A DNA stretch of 64,000 nt from Holophagales bacterium (GTDB lineage: Bacteria; Acidobacteriota; Thermoanaerobaculia; UBA5066). A model generated the notes under the pieces. The model had not been told where the DNA came from and made no database searches. It saw only the letters and a program-made list of their open reading frames with translations. The translations under genes were made by a program, and so were the position numbers. Positions 18,659 to 27,060 of this stretch are shown here, in pieces. The stretch's first letter is position 1. The number at the start of each line of letters is the position of its first letter. The stretch covers positions 1 to 64,000 of the forward strand of contig JADJVF010000016.1 of assembly GCA_016716705.1 (NCBI GenBank), read 5' to 3'.

Positions 18659-19969
18659 GGCGTCGAGCAGGGCGTCGAGGGCCCGCATTTCCGAGACGAT
18701 TGCGGCACGCTCGTCTCGGAGTCGTGCGAGGGTGCTCCTGCGGAAGAGCGAAAGTCCGAGGGCGCGTAGCGCGGCGACCGTTCGCTCCCAGCGCTCGAGG
18801 AGCAGGAGGGCGAGAGTGCCGCAGAGGGGAAGCCCCAGGCCCGCGAGGAGGCCGAGGGGAAGGCCCCAGACGAGGCCTGCCGCGAGGCCGAACGCGATCC
18901 ACGTGAGCGGGAAGAAGAGGAAGGCGCCGAGGACCTTGATCGTCGCGACGATGTCGGTGTCGCCGCGTGAGAGGCGCCGGGCGAGCGGGCCGATCACGTT
19001 GTAGGCGGGCGCGTGGGCGGCCAGGCCGACGATCGCGGGCGGAGCGAGGAAGAGCGCGACGACGAGAGCCGCGAAGGCCGAAGCGGCGAGCTCGGCGCGG
19101 ACCGTTCCGCTGTCGAGGTCGACAGGGGAGAGCCCGGACGCCGAGAGGACGCGGGCGAAGCGCTCGATGCGCGCCGAGATCGCGGCGTGGCGTTCGGGAT
19201 ACGACTCGCGAAGGCGCGTCCCCCTTTCGAGGAGGAGGCGTCGAAGGGCGAACCGGGCGTCGAGCCCATCCTCGGCTCCCGGCGCGAAGAGCGTTTCGGC
19301 GGCCGCGGCGAGGTCGAGGGTCGCCTGGTCGTCGGCCTGGAGCGTGGCCTGCTCCATCGCGACGCGCAGCCGCGCCGTGAGCGCCTTGACGGCGGTCCTC
19401 GGCGGTTCGCCCTTCTCGTCGAGAGGGATCGGCTCGACCGTGAACGGCTCGGCGATGCGCAGGAGCGCGCCGCTCCGGAAGATGTCCCGCGCCTCGTACG
19501 TCAGGCCCGCGGGGACGATCGTCACCGGCCCCTCCGCGGCCGCGCCGAGGGCGATCCGTGCTGCGCCCGACTTGAGAGGCATGAGGCGCGGCTCGTCGTG
19601 CGAAATCCCCTCGGGGAAGAGGGCCAGTACGCCGCCCCGTTTCAGCAGGTCCCGCGCCTTCGCGAAGGTCTCGCGGTTGCGCCGGACGTCCGCGTCGGCG
19701 TCCTGCGGACGGTAGACCGGGATCGAGCCGAACGCCTTGACGAAGATGGAGACGAACGGCATCGAGAAGAGGGGCGACTTGGCGAGGAAGGAGACGGGAC
19801 GGGGCGAGAGGCAGAGGAGAAGGAGCGGATCCATCAGCCCGTTCGGGTGATTGAGGACGAGGATCGTCGGGCCAGCGGAGGGAACCCGTTCGAGGCCCGC
19901 GGCCTCGATGCGTCGGTAGAAGACGCGCAGGACGAGGCGTGAGACCGCGGTGGCGGCGGCCCGGATCAC
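18650..19969 (-). CDS. Membrane-bound 1-acyl-glycerophosphate-type acyltransferase
   Basis: A 439-residue acyltransferase of the PlsC/LPLAT superfamily. The catalytic block reads LVLNHPNGLMDPLLLL, a His-Asp pair of the NHPN-type subfamily, and the phosphate-binding block is VLALFPEGISHDEP. The C-terminal half has at least three or four membrane segments and a basic tail. The GTG start at 19969 overlaps the stop of the upstream transporter by four bases (GTGA), so the two are translationally coupled. The substrate may be a lysophospholipid, glycerol-3-phosphate or dihydroxyacetone phosphate. Coupling to a Spinster-type transporter favours a lysolipid, by inference. Confidence 0.82.
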   Translation of the reverse strand: MIRAAATAVSRLVLRVFYRRIEAAGLERVPSAGPTILVLNHPNGLMDPLLLLCLSPRPVSFLAKSPLFSMPFVSIFVKAFGSIPVYRPQDADADVRRNRETFAKARDLLKRGGVLALFPEGISHDEPRLMPLKSGAARIALGAAAEGPVTIVPAGLTYEARDIFRSGALLRIAEPFTVEPIPLDEKGEPPRTAVKALTARLRVAMEQATLQADDQATLDLAAAAETLFAPGAEDGLDARFALRRLLLERGTRLRESYPERHAAISARIERFARVLSASGLSPVDLDSGTVRAELAASAFAALVVALFLAPPAIVGLAAHAPAYNVIGPLARRLSRGDTDIVATIKVLGAFLFFPLTWIAFGLAAGLVWGLPLGLLAGLGLPLCGTLALLLLERWERTVAALRALGLSLFRRSTLARLRDERAAIVSEMRALDALLDAVE

Positions 19970-21231
19970 CCGCGACGCCCCGAGAGGGCGCCCCAGGTCC
20001 AGATCGCGCCGCCGACGAGGAAGGCGACCGGGACGAGGAGGACGGCGGACTGAAGGGACGACGCGTCGGAGAGGGCGCCGAGGAGCGGCGGCGAAGGGAC
20101 GTCGCCGAGGACGTGGATCGTGAAGTTGCACGCCGCGACGGCCGCGGCCCGCTGCCACGGGAGGACGTCGTTGACGATGGCCGAGTTGATCGGGCCGGTG
20201 GAGGCGAAGACGAAGAGCTGCGCGACGACGAGCGCCGGGAGGTAGATCGAGCGGTCCGGGACGGTCAGCGCGACGAACGCGAAGGGGACGGCGACGAGCG
20301 TCGCGACGCCGGACACCCACAGGTAGGCCTCCTTCGTCCGCTTCAGAAGGGCGTCGCCCACGAAGCCGCCCGCGAAGGTCCCGACGAACCCCGTGACGAC
20401 GACGACGAGGCCGAACTGGACCGTCGCCACCTCCTTCGGGACGCCGCGGACCCGCTCGAGGAACGCGGGCATCCAGAAGGCCATGCCGCCGATTCCGAAG
20501 GTGTAGGCCGCGTAACCGAGGACGGCGATCCGGAACGGCCTGTTCTTCGCGAGGGCGAGGTAGGAGCTCCAGCCGGCCTTTGGGGAGGCGCCTTCGGTCC
20601 GGGCTTCTCCCGCCTCTCCCACCTCGTTCGCTCCGCGGGGCGGGTCGGGCAGCGTCAGCGCCAGGAACGCGAGAAGGAGTCCGGGGAGGCCGGCGACGAA
20701 GAACGCCGAGCGCCACCCGAGGTGGGTGTCGGCGTAGCCGCCGACGATGTAGCCGAGCGCCGAACCGATCGGGATCGCGCAGAAGAAGATCGCGTAGACC
20801 CGGCCGCGCTTCTCCTTCGAGAAGTAGTCGGCCAGGAGGCTCGGGGCGATCGTCCCGTAGGCGGCCTCGCCGATGCCGACCGCCGCCCGGGCCGCGAAGA
20901 GCGAGGCGAAGCTCCTCGCCAGGCCCGCGGCGGCCGTGGCGAGGCTCCAGACGAAGACGCCGAGCGCGAGGAGGCGCGGCCGAGAACCCCTGTCGCCGAG
21001 GACGCCGAAGAACGGCGAGGCGACCATGTAGACGACGATGAAGCCGGTCATCAGCGCGCCCGACTGCGTGTCGGTGAGGTGGAGCTCGGAGGCGCGCAGG
21101 CTCTCGACGAGCGAGGCGACGACGAACCGGTCGAGGTAGTTGAAGAGGTTGATGAGCGTCAGGATGGCGAGGCCGCGCGCGGCGAGCCGGGCGGTCACGG
21201 CGCCGGGAGTGGGCTGGGCGATCGCGTTCAT
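19966..21231 (-). CDS. Spinster-like MFS transporter
   Basis: A 421-residue major facilitator with twelve predicted helices. It opens with LTLINLFNYLDRFVVASL, the Spinster-family TM1 signature with its acidic-arginine pair. It also has VYMVASPFFGVLGDRGSRPR (about residues 67-86) for the loop 2-3 motif, and RAAVGIGEAAYGTIAPSLLAD (about 114-134) for the TM4-5 region. Spinster proteins export sphingolipids or lysophospholipids in animals, and bacterial members are less well understood. It is the first gene of an operon with an acyltransferase and is divergent from an FAD oxidase. Confidence 0.8.
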   Translation of the reverse strand: MNAIAQPTPGAVTARLAARGLAILTLINLFNYLDRFVVASLVESLRASELHLTDTQSGALMTGFIVVYMVASPFFGVLGDRGSRPRLLALGVFVWSLATAAAGLARSFASLFAARAAVGIGEAAYGTIAPSLLADYFSKEKRGRVYAIFFCAIPIGSALGYIVGGYADTHLGWRSAFFVAGLPGLLLAFLALTLPDPPRGANEVGEAGEARTEGASPKAGWSSYLALAKNRPFRIAVLGYAAYTFGIGGMAFWMPAFLERVRGVPKEVATVQFGLVVVVTGFVGTFAGGFVGDALLKRTKEAYLWVSGVATLVAVPFAFVALTVPDRSIYLPALVVAQLFVFASTGPINSAIVNDVLPWQRAAAVAACNFTIHVLGDVPSPPLLGALSDASSLQSAVLLVPVAFLVGGAIWTWGALSGRRG

Positions 21232-21273
21232 TTGTTCAGAGAGGTTTTACACGATCCGGAGGGTTCTGCGACG

Positions 21274-22407
21274 ATGCAGCGGATGGACGCCGACGTCGTC
21301 GTCGTGGGGGCCGGGGCTGTGGGCCTCGCCTGTGCGGCCGAGCTGGCCCGGACGGGACTCGCGGTCGTCGTCACGGAACGTCACGCCTCGCCCGGGCAGG
21401 AGACGAGCTCGCGCAACAGCCAGGTCGTGCACGCGGGAATCTACTACCCGCAGGGTTCGCTCAAGGCCCGGCTCTGCGTCCGCGGCAACCGGAGCCTCTC
21501 GGAGTTCTGCGAGACGCACGGCGTCCCGTTCCGGCGGATCGGGAAGTGGCTCCTCGCGGTGGAGCCGGGCGAGGAGGCCCGCCTCACCGAGATCGTCGCG
21601 GGAGGGCGCGCCAACGGCGTGGTCCTCGAGGAGGTTTCGCTCTCGCGGTTTCGCGCCGAGGAGCCGCACGTCCTGGCGGCGGCGGCGGTCCTCTCCCCAT
21701 CGACCGGCATCCTCGACGTCCACGGGCTCTTCCGCGCGCTTCGGGTGATCGCCGAGGAGAACGGTGCGAGCTTCGCCTTTCGCCACGCTCTGAAGGCTGC
21801 CGCCCGAGTACCCGGTGGCTACGACCTCGTCTTCGACGATCCCGCGGGTGATGAAGTACGGCTCTCGTCCTCCTGCGTCGTGAACGCCGCCGGGCTCGAC
21901 GCCGACCTCGTCGCTGCGATGCCGGGTCTCGACGTCGACGCGGCGGGGTACCGCCTCTCGTGGACGAAGGGGAGCTACTTCCGAATTCGCCCGGCCCGCA
22001 GCCACCTCGCGCGGCGACTCCTCTACCCGGTTCTCCCGCCGGGCTTCGGGAGCCTCCTCGGCATTCACCTGACGGTCGACCTCGACGGAGAGCTGAAGCT
22101 CGGTCCGGACATCGAGGTCCTCGAGGAGCGTCGTCAGGACTACGGGGTCGCGGAGGAGCATCGCGGTGCATTCTTCGCCGCCGCCGTCCGCTACCTCCCC
22201 GGCCTCGCGCTCGACGACCTCTCTCCCGATCAGTCGGGAATCCGGGCGCGCCTGCAGGGTCTCGGCGGTCCCTTCCGGGACTTCGTCATCTCCGAAGAGT
22301 CGGCGCGCGGGCTTCCCGGCTGGGTGAACCTCGTCGGGATCGAGTCGCCGGGCCTGACGAGCTGCCTCGAGATCGCGCGCGAGGTGAGGGCGTTCTTCGG
22401 GAAGTGA
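21274..22407 (+). CDS. LhgO-like FAD-dependent 2-hydroxyacid oxidase
   Basis: A 377-residue FAD oxidoreductase of the DAO family. The N-terminal dinucleotide motif VVVVGAGAVGLACAAELART lies at residues 8-27, followed by the family block SSRNSQVVHAGIYYPQGSLK. The C-terminal part has the flavin-contact motif NLVGIESPGLTSCLEIA. These are the blocks of L-2-hydroxyglutarate oxidase/dehydrogenase (LhgO/L2HGDH), which repairs L-2-hydroxyglutarate to 2-oxoglutarate. The ATG at 21274 is chosen because GGAGGG lies about ten bases upstream. It stands alone on its strand, divergent from the transporter gene. Confidence 0.8.
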   Translation: MQRMDADVVVVGAGAVGLACAAELARTGLAVVVTERHASPGQETSSRNSQVVHAGIYYPQGSLKARLCVRGNRSLSEFCETHGVPFRRIGKWLLAVEPGEEARLTEIVAGGRANGVVLEEVSLSRFRAEEPHVLAAAAVLSPSTGILDVHGLFRALRVIAEENGASFAFRHALKAAARVPGGYDLVFDDPAGDEVRLSSSCVVNAAGLDADLVAAMPGLDVDAAGYRLSWTKGSYFRIRPARSHLARRLLYPVLPPGFGSLLGIHLTVDLDGELKLGPDIEVLEERRQDYGVAEEHRGAFFAAAVRYLPGLALDDLSPDQSGIRARLQGLGGPFRDFVISEESARGLPGWVNLVGIESPGLTSCLEIAREVRAFFGK

Positions 22408-22495
22408 ACGGCCGGGCGACCCGGGACGGCTGGTCATCGGCCAGCCCGGCCGGCCCGTCGCTGGGCGGGGCGCCTCTCCGCCTGCTAGAGTCACC

Positions 22496-25400
22496 ATGGT
22501 GCCGCGTAAAGCGAGCGGACCCGGCCACGGAGGCACGATGGCTTCGGCCCCCGGATTTCCCCCGGATGGCGAGGTTCCTTCGCCGGGGAGCGGAGGCGGG
22601 GCGGCGCTCGGCCTGACGGGAACGGGGGCGTCCTGCCCGCTGTCGGCGACCCTCGAAGCGTCAGCGGACCCGGGGCTCGTCGCGACGACGACGGGAACCA
22701 TCGTCACGGTCAACGAGGCCTTCGTCTCGACCTGGCGTCCTGGAACCGCCGGGCGCCTCGAGGGGGAAAACCTGGCTTCCATCTTCGCGGCAGGCGCTGC
22801 CGAGCTGCTCGACGGGGTTGCCGCTCACGGAGCCTTCTCGGGGGAGGGACGAGCCCTCCTCGAGGACGGATCGGAGATCGAGCTGCGCCTCTCGGCCCGG
22901 CGGCTGCGGGATCCGGCGTCCTCCGAAGAGAGGCTCGTCGTCTTCGCCTCCGACGTGACGGCGGCGCGCCGTCTCGAACGGGCCGCGGCGATCCTCGGGA
23001 CGACCCTCGACGCCGGTCCGGTCGACGGCTTCTTCGACCGCCTTACCGCAGGGCTGGCGGACACGCTCCGAATGGAGATGGTCGTCGTCGGCCGTCTCGA
23101 AGAGGGTGAGCCCCCAAGGGTCCGGACGCTGGCCGTCCGGGAGGGAGGAGCGCCGGGCGAGCCCTTCAGCTACGAGCTGCACGGGGCGCCGTGCGAGCAG
23201 GTCGTGGGGCGCGTTCCCTGCGTCTTCCCATCCCGCGTGGCGGAGCTCTTCCCCGAGGACCCGCTTCTCTCGCAGAACGGGCTCTCCAGCTACGTCGGAG
23301 TGCCTCTCACCACGGCGGGCGGCAGCTCGCTCGGCCTCCTGGCGGCCCTCTCCCGGCGGCCTCTTCACGACGGCGATTCGGCAGCGCGGGCCCTCGGGCT
23401 TTTCGCGGCGCGGGCGGTCGCAGAGATCGAGCGACGGGAAGCTCGCATCGAGGAAGGACGGCGCGAGGAGGAGAGCCGACGGCTGGTCGCGTCGATCCCC
23501 GTCGGCCTTCACCGCTACCGGCTCGAGGGGGACGGTCGTCTCGTCTTCGTCGGAGCGAACCCGGCCGCCGACGCCATCCTCGGCGTCGACAACCGGCAGT
23601 TCGTCGGGCGGACGATCGAGGAGGCCTTCCCGGACCTCGCCGGAACTCGCGTTCCCGAGGCGTACCGGAGGGCTGCCCTCGAGGGAACCCCGTGGCGGAG
23701 CGAGGAGGTCACCTACGCCGACGGGCGGATCACAGGGGCCTTTCTCGTGCAGGCGTTCCAGACCGCGCCCTCGGAAATGGCGGCGGCGTTCCTCGACATC
23801 TCGGCGCGCCGGCGCGCCGAGGAGGCGGTGCGCGAGCGAGAGGCGCGCCTCGAGAGGCTCAACCGGATGCTGAGGATCTCGGCGCGAGTTCGCGAGATCC
23901 TCGCGGAGGTACGAGAGCCGGGGGATCTGGTCGGCCGGGTCTGCGCGGCGCTCGTCGAGGATCGCGGCTACGCGTTCGTCTGGGTCGGCCTGCTGGACGA
24001 TTCGGGGAACGAGGTCCGTCTCGCCGGCGCCTCGAAGCCCTGCGACCCGGAGTCCTACCGGATCGACCTCAGGACTCTCCACGGCGGCCCGTCATGCGGA
24101 AAGGCGGCTTTCCTCAGGGGAACGGCGGTCCTGGTCGATTCCGATCTCGATTCCAGCGAGACGGCCTGCCTCGAGTGCCCGATGCTGGAGCGCTATCCCC
24201 GCCGATCCGCGCTCGCGATGCCGCTCTGGAGGGGTGACCGGGCACTCGGTGTTCTCGTCGTCCACGCTCCGGCCGCGGGGGTCTTCGACTCGGAGGAAAC
24301 CCGGCTCGTGGCCGACCTCGCCGACGCGCTCGCCTCCGCCATCGATCGGCTCGAGGCCGAAGCGCAGACGGCCGAAGCCCGGAAGGAGAGGACGTTTCGG
24401 GCGGATGTCGCTTCGGCGGCTTTCCGGGAGGAAAGCCTGCCGCCGCTTCTCGACTCGCTCGCGCAGGCGGTGGAGCGGCGACTCTCCGCTGCAGGCGTCT
24501 TCGTCGCGCTCTGGGACGAAGACCACGGGCGGATCGCCCTGTCGATCGGGCGGGGTACGCTCGGAGCGATCGCGTCCGAAGACGCCGCGATCGCCGAGGA
24601 AACGGCGCGTCTCCTCGGGACGGGCGAATCCTCGGAGGAGGCGGTCGGTGGGCTCTCGGCGCGCCTGCTTCCCGGCGGCGAGCTGACGGCGTGGCCGCTC
24701 CGGGACGGGCCTCACAGGGTTGGCCTTCTCGCCGTCGCCTGGGGGGCCGCGCCCTCCCGGGCCCTGCTCGCCGCCGGCGCGGAAACCGCCGGGCCGCTGG
24801 CGCTCGCGCTCGGGAAGGCGCGGCTCCTCGAGGCGAACAGGGGGCGTCTCGCGACGCTCCTCGCGCTCCACGAGACGGGGGTCGACCTCGGCTCGAGCCG
24901 CGACAGGGACGCTCTCCTGCGTTCCATCGTCGACCGCGCGCAGGGTCTCGTGCACGGGACGATCGCGGGCCTCTACCTGAAGCGCGAGGACGGGAGGCTC
25001 GAGCTCGTCCTCGCGAGCGGGATGCTCGCGACGTACGTCGGAGCGGTCCTGGGCCCGGGAGAAGGCGTGGCGGGAACCGTCGCCGCGACCAGGGAGCCGA
25101 TTCTCCTCCACGACTACCGCACCTGGCCGGGCCGCTCGTCCGTCTTCTCGACCGCCGGTATCGGATCGGTCATCGGCGTTCCGGTTCTCTGGAGGGGGGA
25201 GGTCCTCGGAAGCCTCTTCGTGGACCACGAGGTGCCCGGCCGATTCGGCGCGGCGGACCTCGAGACGGTCCGCCTCTTCGCCGAGCAGGCGGCGGTCGCC
25301 ATCGCCAACGCCCGTCTCATCGGCGAGCTGAAGGGGGCCGCCGAGGAGCTCGCCCAGGCCTACGACGCCACTCTCGAGGGGTGGGTGCGCGCTCTCGACC

Positions 25401-25909
25401 TGCGTGACAAGGAGACGGAGGGGCACACGCAGCGGGTCGTCAACCGGACGCTCGACCTCGCGCGACGCTCCGGGATGCCCGAGGAGGCGTTGATCCACGT
25501 CCGGCGCGGCGCGCTCCTCCACGACATCGGGAAGGTCGGCATCCCCGACCGGATCCTCCAGAAGCCGGGTCCTCTGACGGACGAGGAGTGGGCTGTCATG
25601 CGGCTCCACCCGACCTACGCCCACGACGTGCTCTCGGGAATCGGCTTCCTTCGCCCCGCGCTCGACATCCCCTGGGCACACCACGAGAAGTGGGACGGAA
25701 CCGGCTACCCGCGCGGCCTGAGCGGCGAGGAGATCCCTCTCCCGGCGAGGGTTTTCGCCGTGGTCGACATCTGGGACGCGCTCGTCTTCGACCGGCCGTA
25801 CCGCAAGGCCGTCCCCGCACCGGAGGTGCGCGCCTACCTCCGGAAGATCGCCGGGACCCACCTCGACGCCCGGCTCGTCGACCTGTTCCTGGCAACCGAT
25901 CCCGAATGA
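22496..25909 (+). CDS. Multi-sensor HD-GYP cyclic-di-GMP phosphodiesterase-like protein
   Basis: A 1137-residue soluble sensor with no membrane segments. Domains by eye: PAS at about 50-155, GAF 165-312, PAS 330-438, GAF 460-620 (with Cys pairs near 557-561), a divergent GAF 640-775, GAF 790-945, and HD-GYP 962-1137. The HD-GYP domain has GALLHDIGKVGIPD (His1009-Asp1010), the HHE at 1062-1064 and the signature DGTGYPRG. All expected metal ligands and the GYP motif are present, so hydrolysis of c-di-GMP is likely. No GGDEF or receiver domain is attached. It is monocistronic and ends at a strong terminator. Confidence 0.88.
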   Translation: MVPRKASGPGHGGTMASAPGFPPDGEVPSPGSGGGAALGLTGTGASCPLSATLEASADPGLVATTTGTIVTVNEAFVSTWRPGTAGRLEGENLASIFAAGAAELLDGVAAHGAFSGEGRALLEDGSEIELRLSARRLRDPASSEERLVVFASDVTAARRLERAAAILGTTLDAGPVDGFFDRLTAGLADTLRMEMVVVGRLEEGEPPRVRTLAVREGGAPGEPFSYELHGAPCEQVVGRVPCVFPSRVAELFPEDPLLSQNGLSSYVGVPLTTAGGSSLGLLAALSRRPLHDGDSAARALGLFAARAVAEIERREARIEEGRREEESRRLVASIPVGLHRYRLEGDGRLVFVGANPAADAILGVDNRQFVGRTIEEAFPDLAGTRVPEAYRRAALEGTPWRSEEVTYADGRITGAFLVQAFQTAPSEMAAAFLDISARRRAEEAVREREARLERLNRMLRISARVREILAEVREPGDLVGRVCAALVEDRGYAFVWVGLLDDSGNEVRLAGASKPCDPESYRIDLRTLHGGPSCGKAAFLRGTAVLVDSDLDSSETACLECPMLERYPRRSALAMPLWRGDRALGVLVVHAPAAGVFDSEETRLVADLADALASAIDRLEAEAQTAEARKERTFRADVASAAFREESLPPLLDSLAQAVERRLSAAGVFVALWDEDHGRIALSIGRGTLGAIASEDAAIAEETARLLGTGESSEEAVGGLSARLLPGGELTAWPLRDGPHRVGLLAVAWGAAPSRALLAAGAETAGPLALALGKARLLEANRGRLATLLALHETGVDLGSSRDRDALLRSIVDRAQGLVHGTIAGLYLKREDGRLELVLASGMLATYVGAVLGPGEGVAGTVAATREPILLHDYRTWPGRSSVFSTAGIGSVIGVPVLWRGEVLGSLFVDHEVPGRFGAADLETVRLFAEQAAVAIANARLIGELKGAAEELAQAYDATLEGWVRALDLRDKETEGHTQRVVNRTLDLARRSGMPEEALIHVRRGALLHDIGKVGIPDRILQKPGPLTDEEWAVMRLHPTYAHDVLSGIGFLRPALDIPWAHHEKWDGTGYPRGLSGEEIPLPARVFAVVDIWDALVFDRPYRKAVPAPEVRAYLRKIAGTHLDARLVDLFLATDPE

Positions 25910-25916
25910 GACACGG

Positions 25917-25941
25917 AGGCCCGGCGCGAGACGCCGGGCCT
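25917..25941. terminator. Bidirectional terminator
   Basis: A perfect 10-base-pair stem (25917-25926 with 25932-25941) with a 5-base loop, placed between the convergent HD-GYP and glutathione peroxidase genes. There is a short TT after the stem and no long T run. Confidence 0.75.
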
Positions 25942-25976
25942 TCCTGGGAGAAGTCGGACGGGCGGACGCGCCGAGA

Positions 25977-26531
25977 TCAGCCCTTCTTCGGGAGAATCTC
26001 CTCGAGCTTCTTCGTCAGCTCCTCCGACATCGGGTCGACCTTCGAACCGAAACGGGCGACGACCTTGCCGCTCGGATCGACGAGGAACTTGTTGAAGTTC
26101 CAGGTGATGTCACCCGAGAACTCGGGAAGGGTCGTGAGGTACTTGTAGAGGGGGTGGATGTCGTCCCCCTTGACCGAGATCTTCGCGAAGAGGGGGAAGG
26201 TCGTGTTGAACTTCGCCGTGCAGAAGGCCCGGATCTCCTCGTTCGTCCCCGGCTCCTGCCCCATGAAGTTGTTGGCGGGGAATGCGAGGACCTCGAAACC
26301 GCGATCCTTGTACTTCTGGTAGAGCTGCTCCATGGGGGCGTACTGCTTCGTGTAGCCGCACTTGCTGGCGGTGTTCACGACGAGGAGCGCCTTTCCCTTG
26401 TAGTCGGCGAGCTTCTTCGGGGAGCCGTCGTTCAGGTTGAGCGAGAAGGCGTAGACGCCGGCGTCCGCGGCCGAGGCCGTCGTCGCAAGCCCGAGGACGG
26501 CCGCGGCCGCCAGGTTCTGCCAGAGCTTCAT
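25977..26531 (-). CDS. Exported glutathione peroxidase-like thiol peroxidase
   Basis: A 184-residue protein with a Sec signal (hydrophobic NLAAAAVLGLATTASA) and the GPx fold. The peroxidatic residue is a cysteine encoded by TGC in NTASKCGYTKQ, not selenocysteine. The glutamine/asparagine position is seen in FPANNFMGQEPGT and the catalytic tryptophan-asparagine in ITWNFNKFLVD. With no tetramer loop it belongs to the monomeric, probably thioredoxin-dependent GPx group. It would reduce lipid or hydrogen peroxides in the periplasm. Monocistronic. Confidence 0.9.
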   Translation of the reverse strand: MKLWQNLAAAAVLGLATTASAADAGVYAFSLNLNDGSPKKLADYKGKALLVVNTASKCGYTKQYAPMEQLYQKYKDRGFEVLAFPANNFMGQEPGTNEEIRAFCTAKFNTTFPLFAKISVKGDDIHPLYKYLTTLPEFSGDITWNFNKFLVDPSGKVVARFGSKVDPMSEELTKKLEEILPKKG

Positions 26532-26580
26532 CGTTCCAGACCTCCGTTTGTTGTCTACGCCTTCCGCGCGGGTGCGGATC

Positions 26581-27048
26581 TCAGTGTTTCGGGTCGACGG
26601 GCGGGAGGATGACGGTGCGCTCCCCCTCCCGTCCTGGAATCGTCTGCAGCGGTGCCGTGACGGAGGTCGCTTCGCCGACGGGCGGCCGGATCGGCGGGGG
26701 CGCCGGGATGACGTGCACGGGAGGAGGCGGCCTGGGCGACCGGCGCCGGGAACAGGCGCGGGGCGAAGGGTGCGCGTCCGGCTGGCGAGTCACTCGGCTC
26801 GGGGCGGACGGGGCGGGTGCGACGACGGGAACCGTCATCGGCGAGACGTGGCGATCGGGGAGCGGCATCGCCTGCGAGCCCGACGTCTCCAGTCGTTTCC
26901 CGCCGCGCATCAGCCGGAGGGTCTTGAAACGGTCCTCGTCGACGAGGCCGTTCATCGGGTACTCCTGGCGCGAGGCCAGGATCTCGACGGCGTCGAGAGG
27001 GGTGATGCCGAGCTCCTGCGCGGCGTCGCCGATCCACTTCACGGCCAT
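26581..27048 (-). CDS. Unknown protein with IF2N-like N-terminus and proline-rich tail
   Basis: A 155-residue protein. Its first 50 residues (WIGDAAQELGITPLDAVEIL and following) resemble the small helical module at the start of IF-2: a helix, ELGI turn, helix, then a short MNGLVDEDRF segment. The remainder is a low-complexity linker of proline, arginine and serine ending ILPPVDPKH. No enzyme motif is present. It starts 12 bases after the coiled-coil gene stops, so both are probably cotranscribed. The resemblance to IF2N is weak and functional inference is not justified. Confidence 0.5.
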   Translation of the reverse strand: MAVKWIGDAAQELGITPLDAVEILASRQEYPMNGLVDEDRFKTLRLMRGGKRLETSGSQAMPLPDRHVSPMTVPVVAPAPSAPSRVTRQPDAHPSPRACSRRRSPRPPPPVHVIPAPPPIRPPVGEATSVTAPLQTIPGREGERTVILPPVDPKH

Positions 27049-27060
27049 GGCTGCCTCCGG

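Noticed and set aside
25977..26531. Selenocysteine-containing glutathione peroxidase
   Set aside because: The active-site codon is TGC (cysteine) and no in-frame TGA or SECIS-like hairpin is needed.
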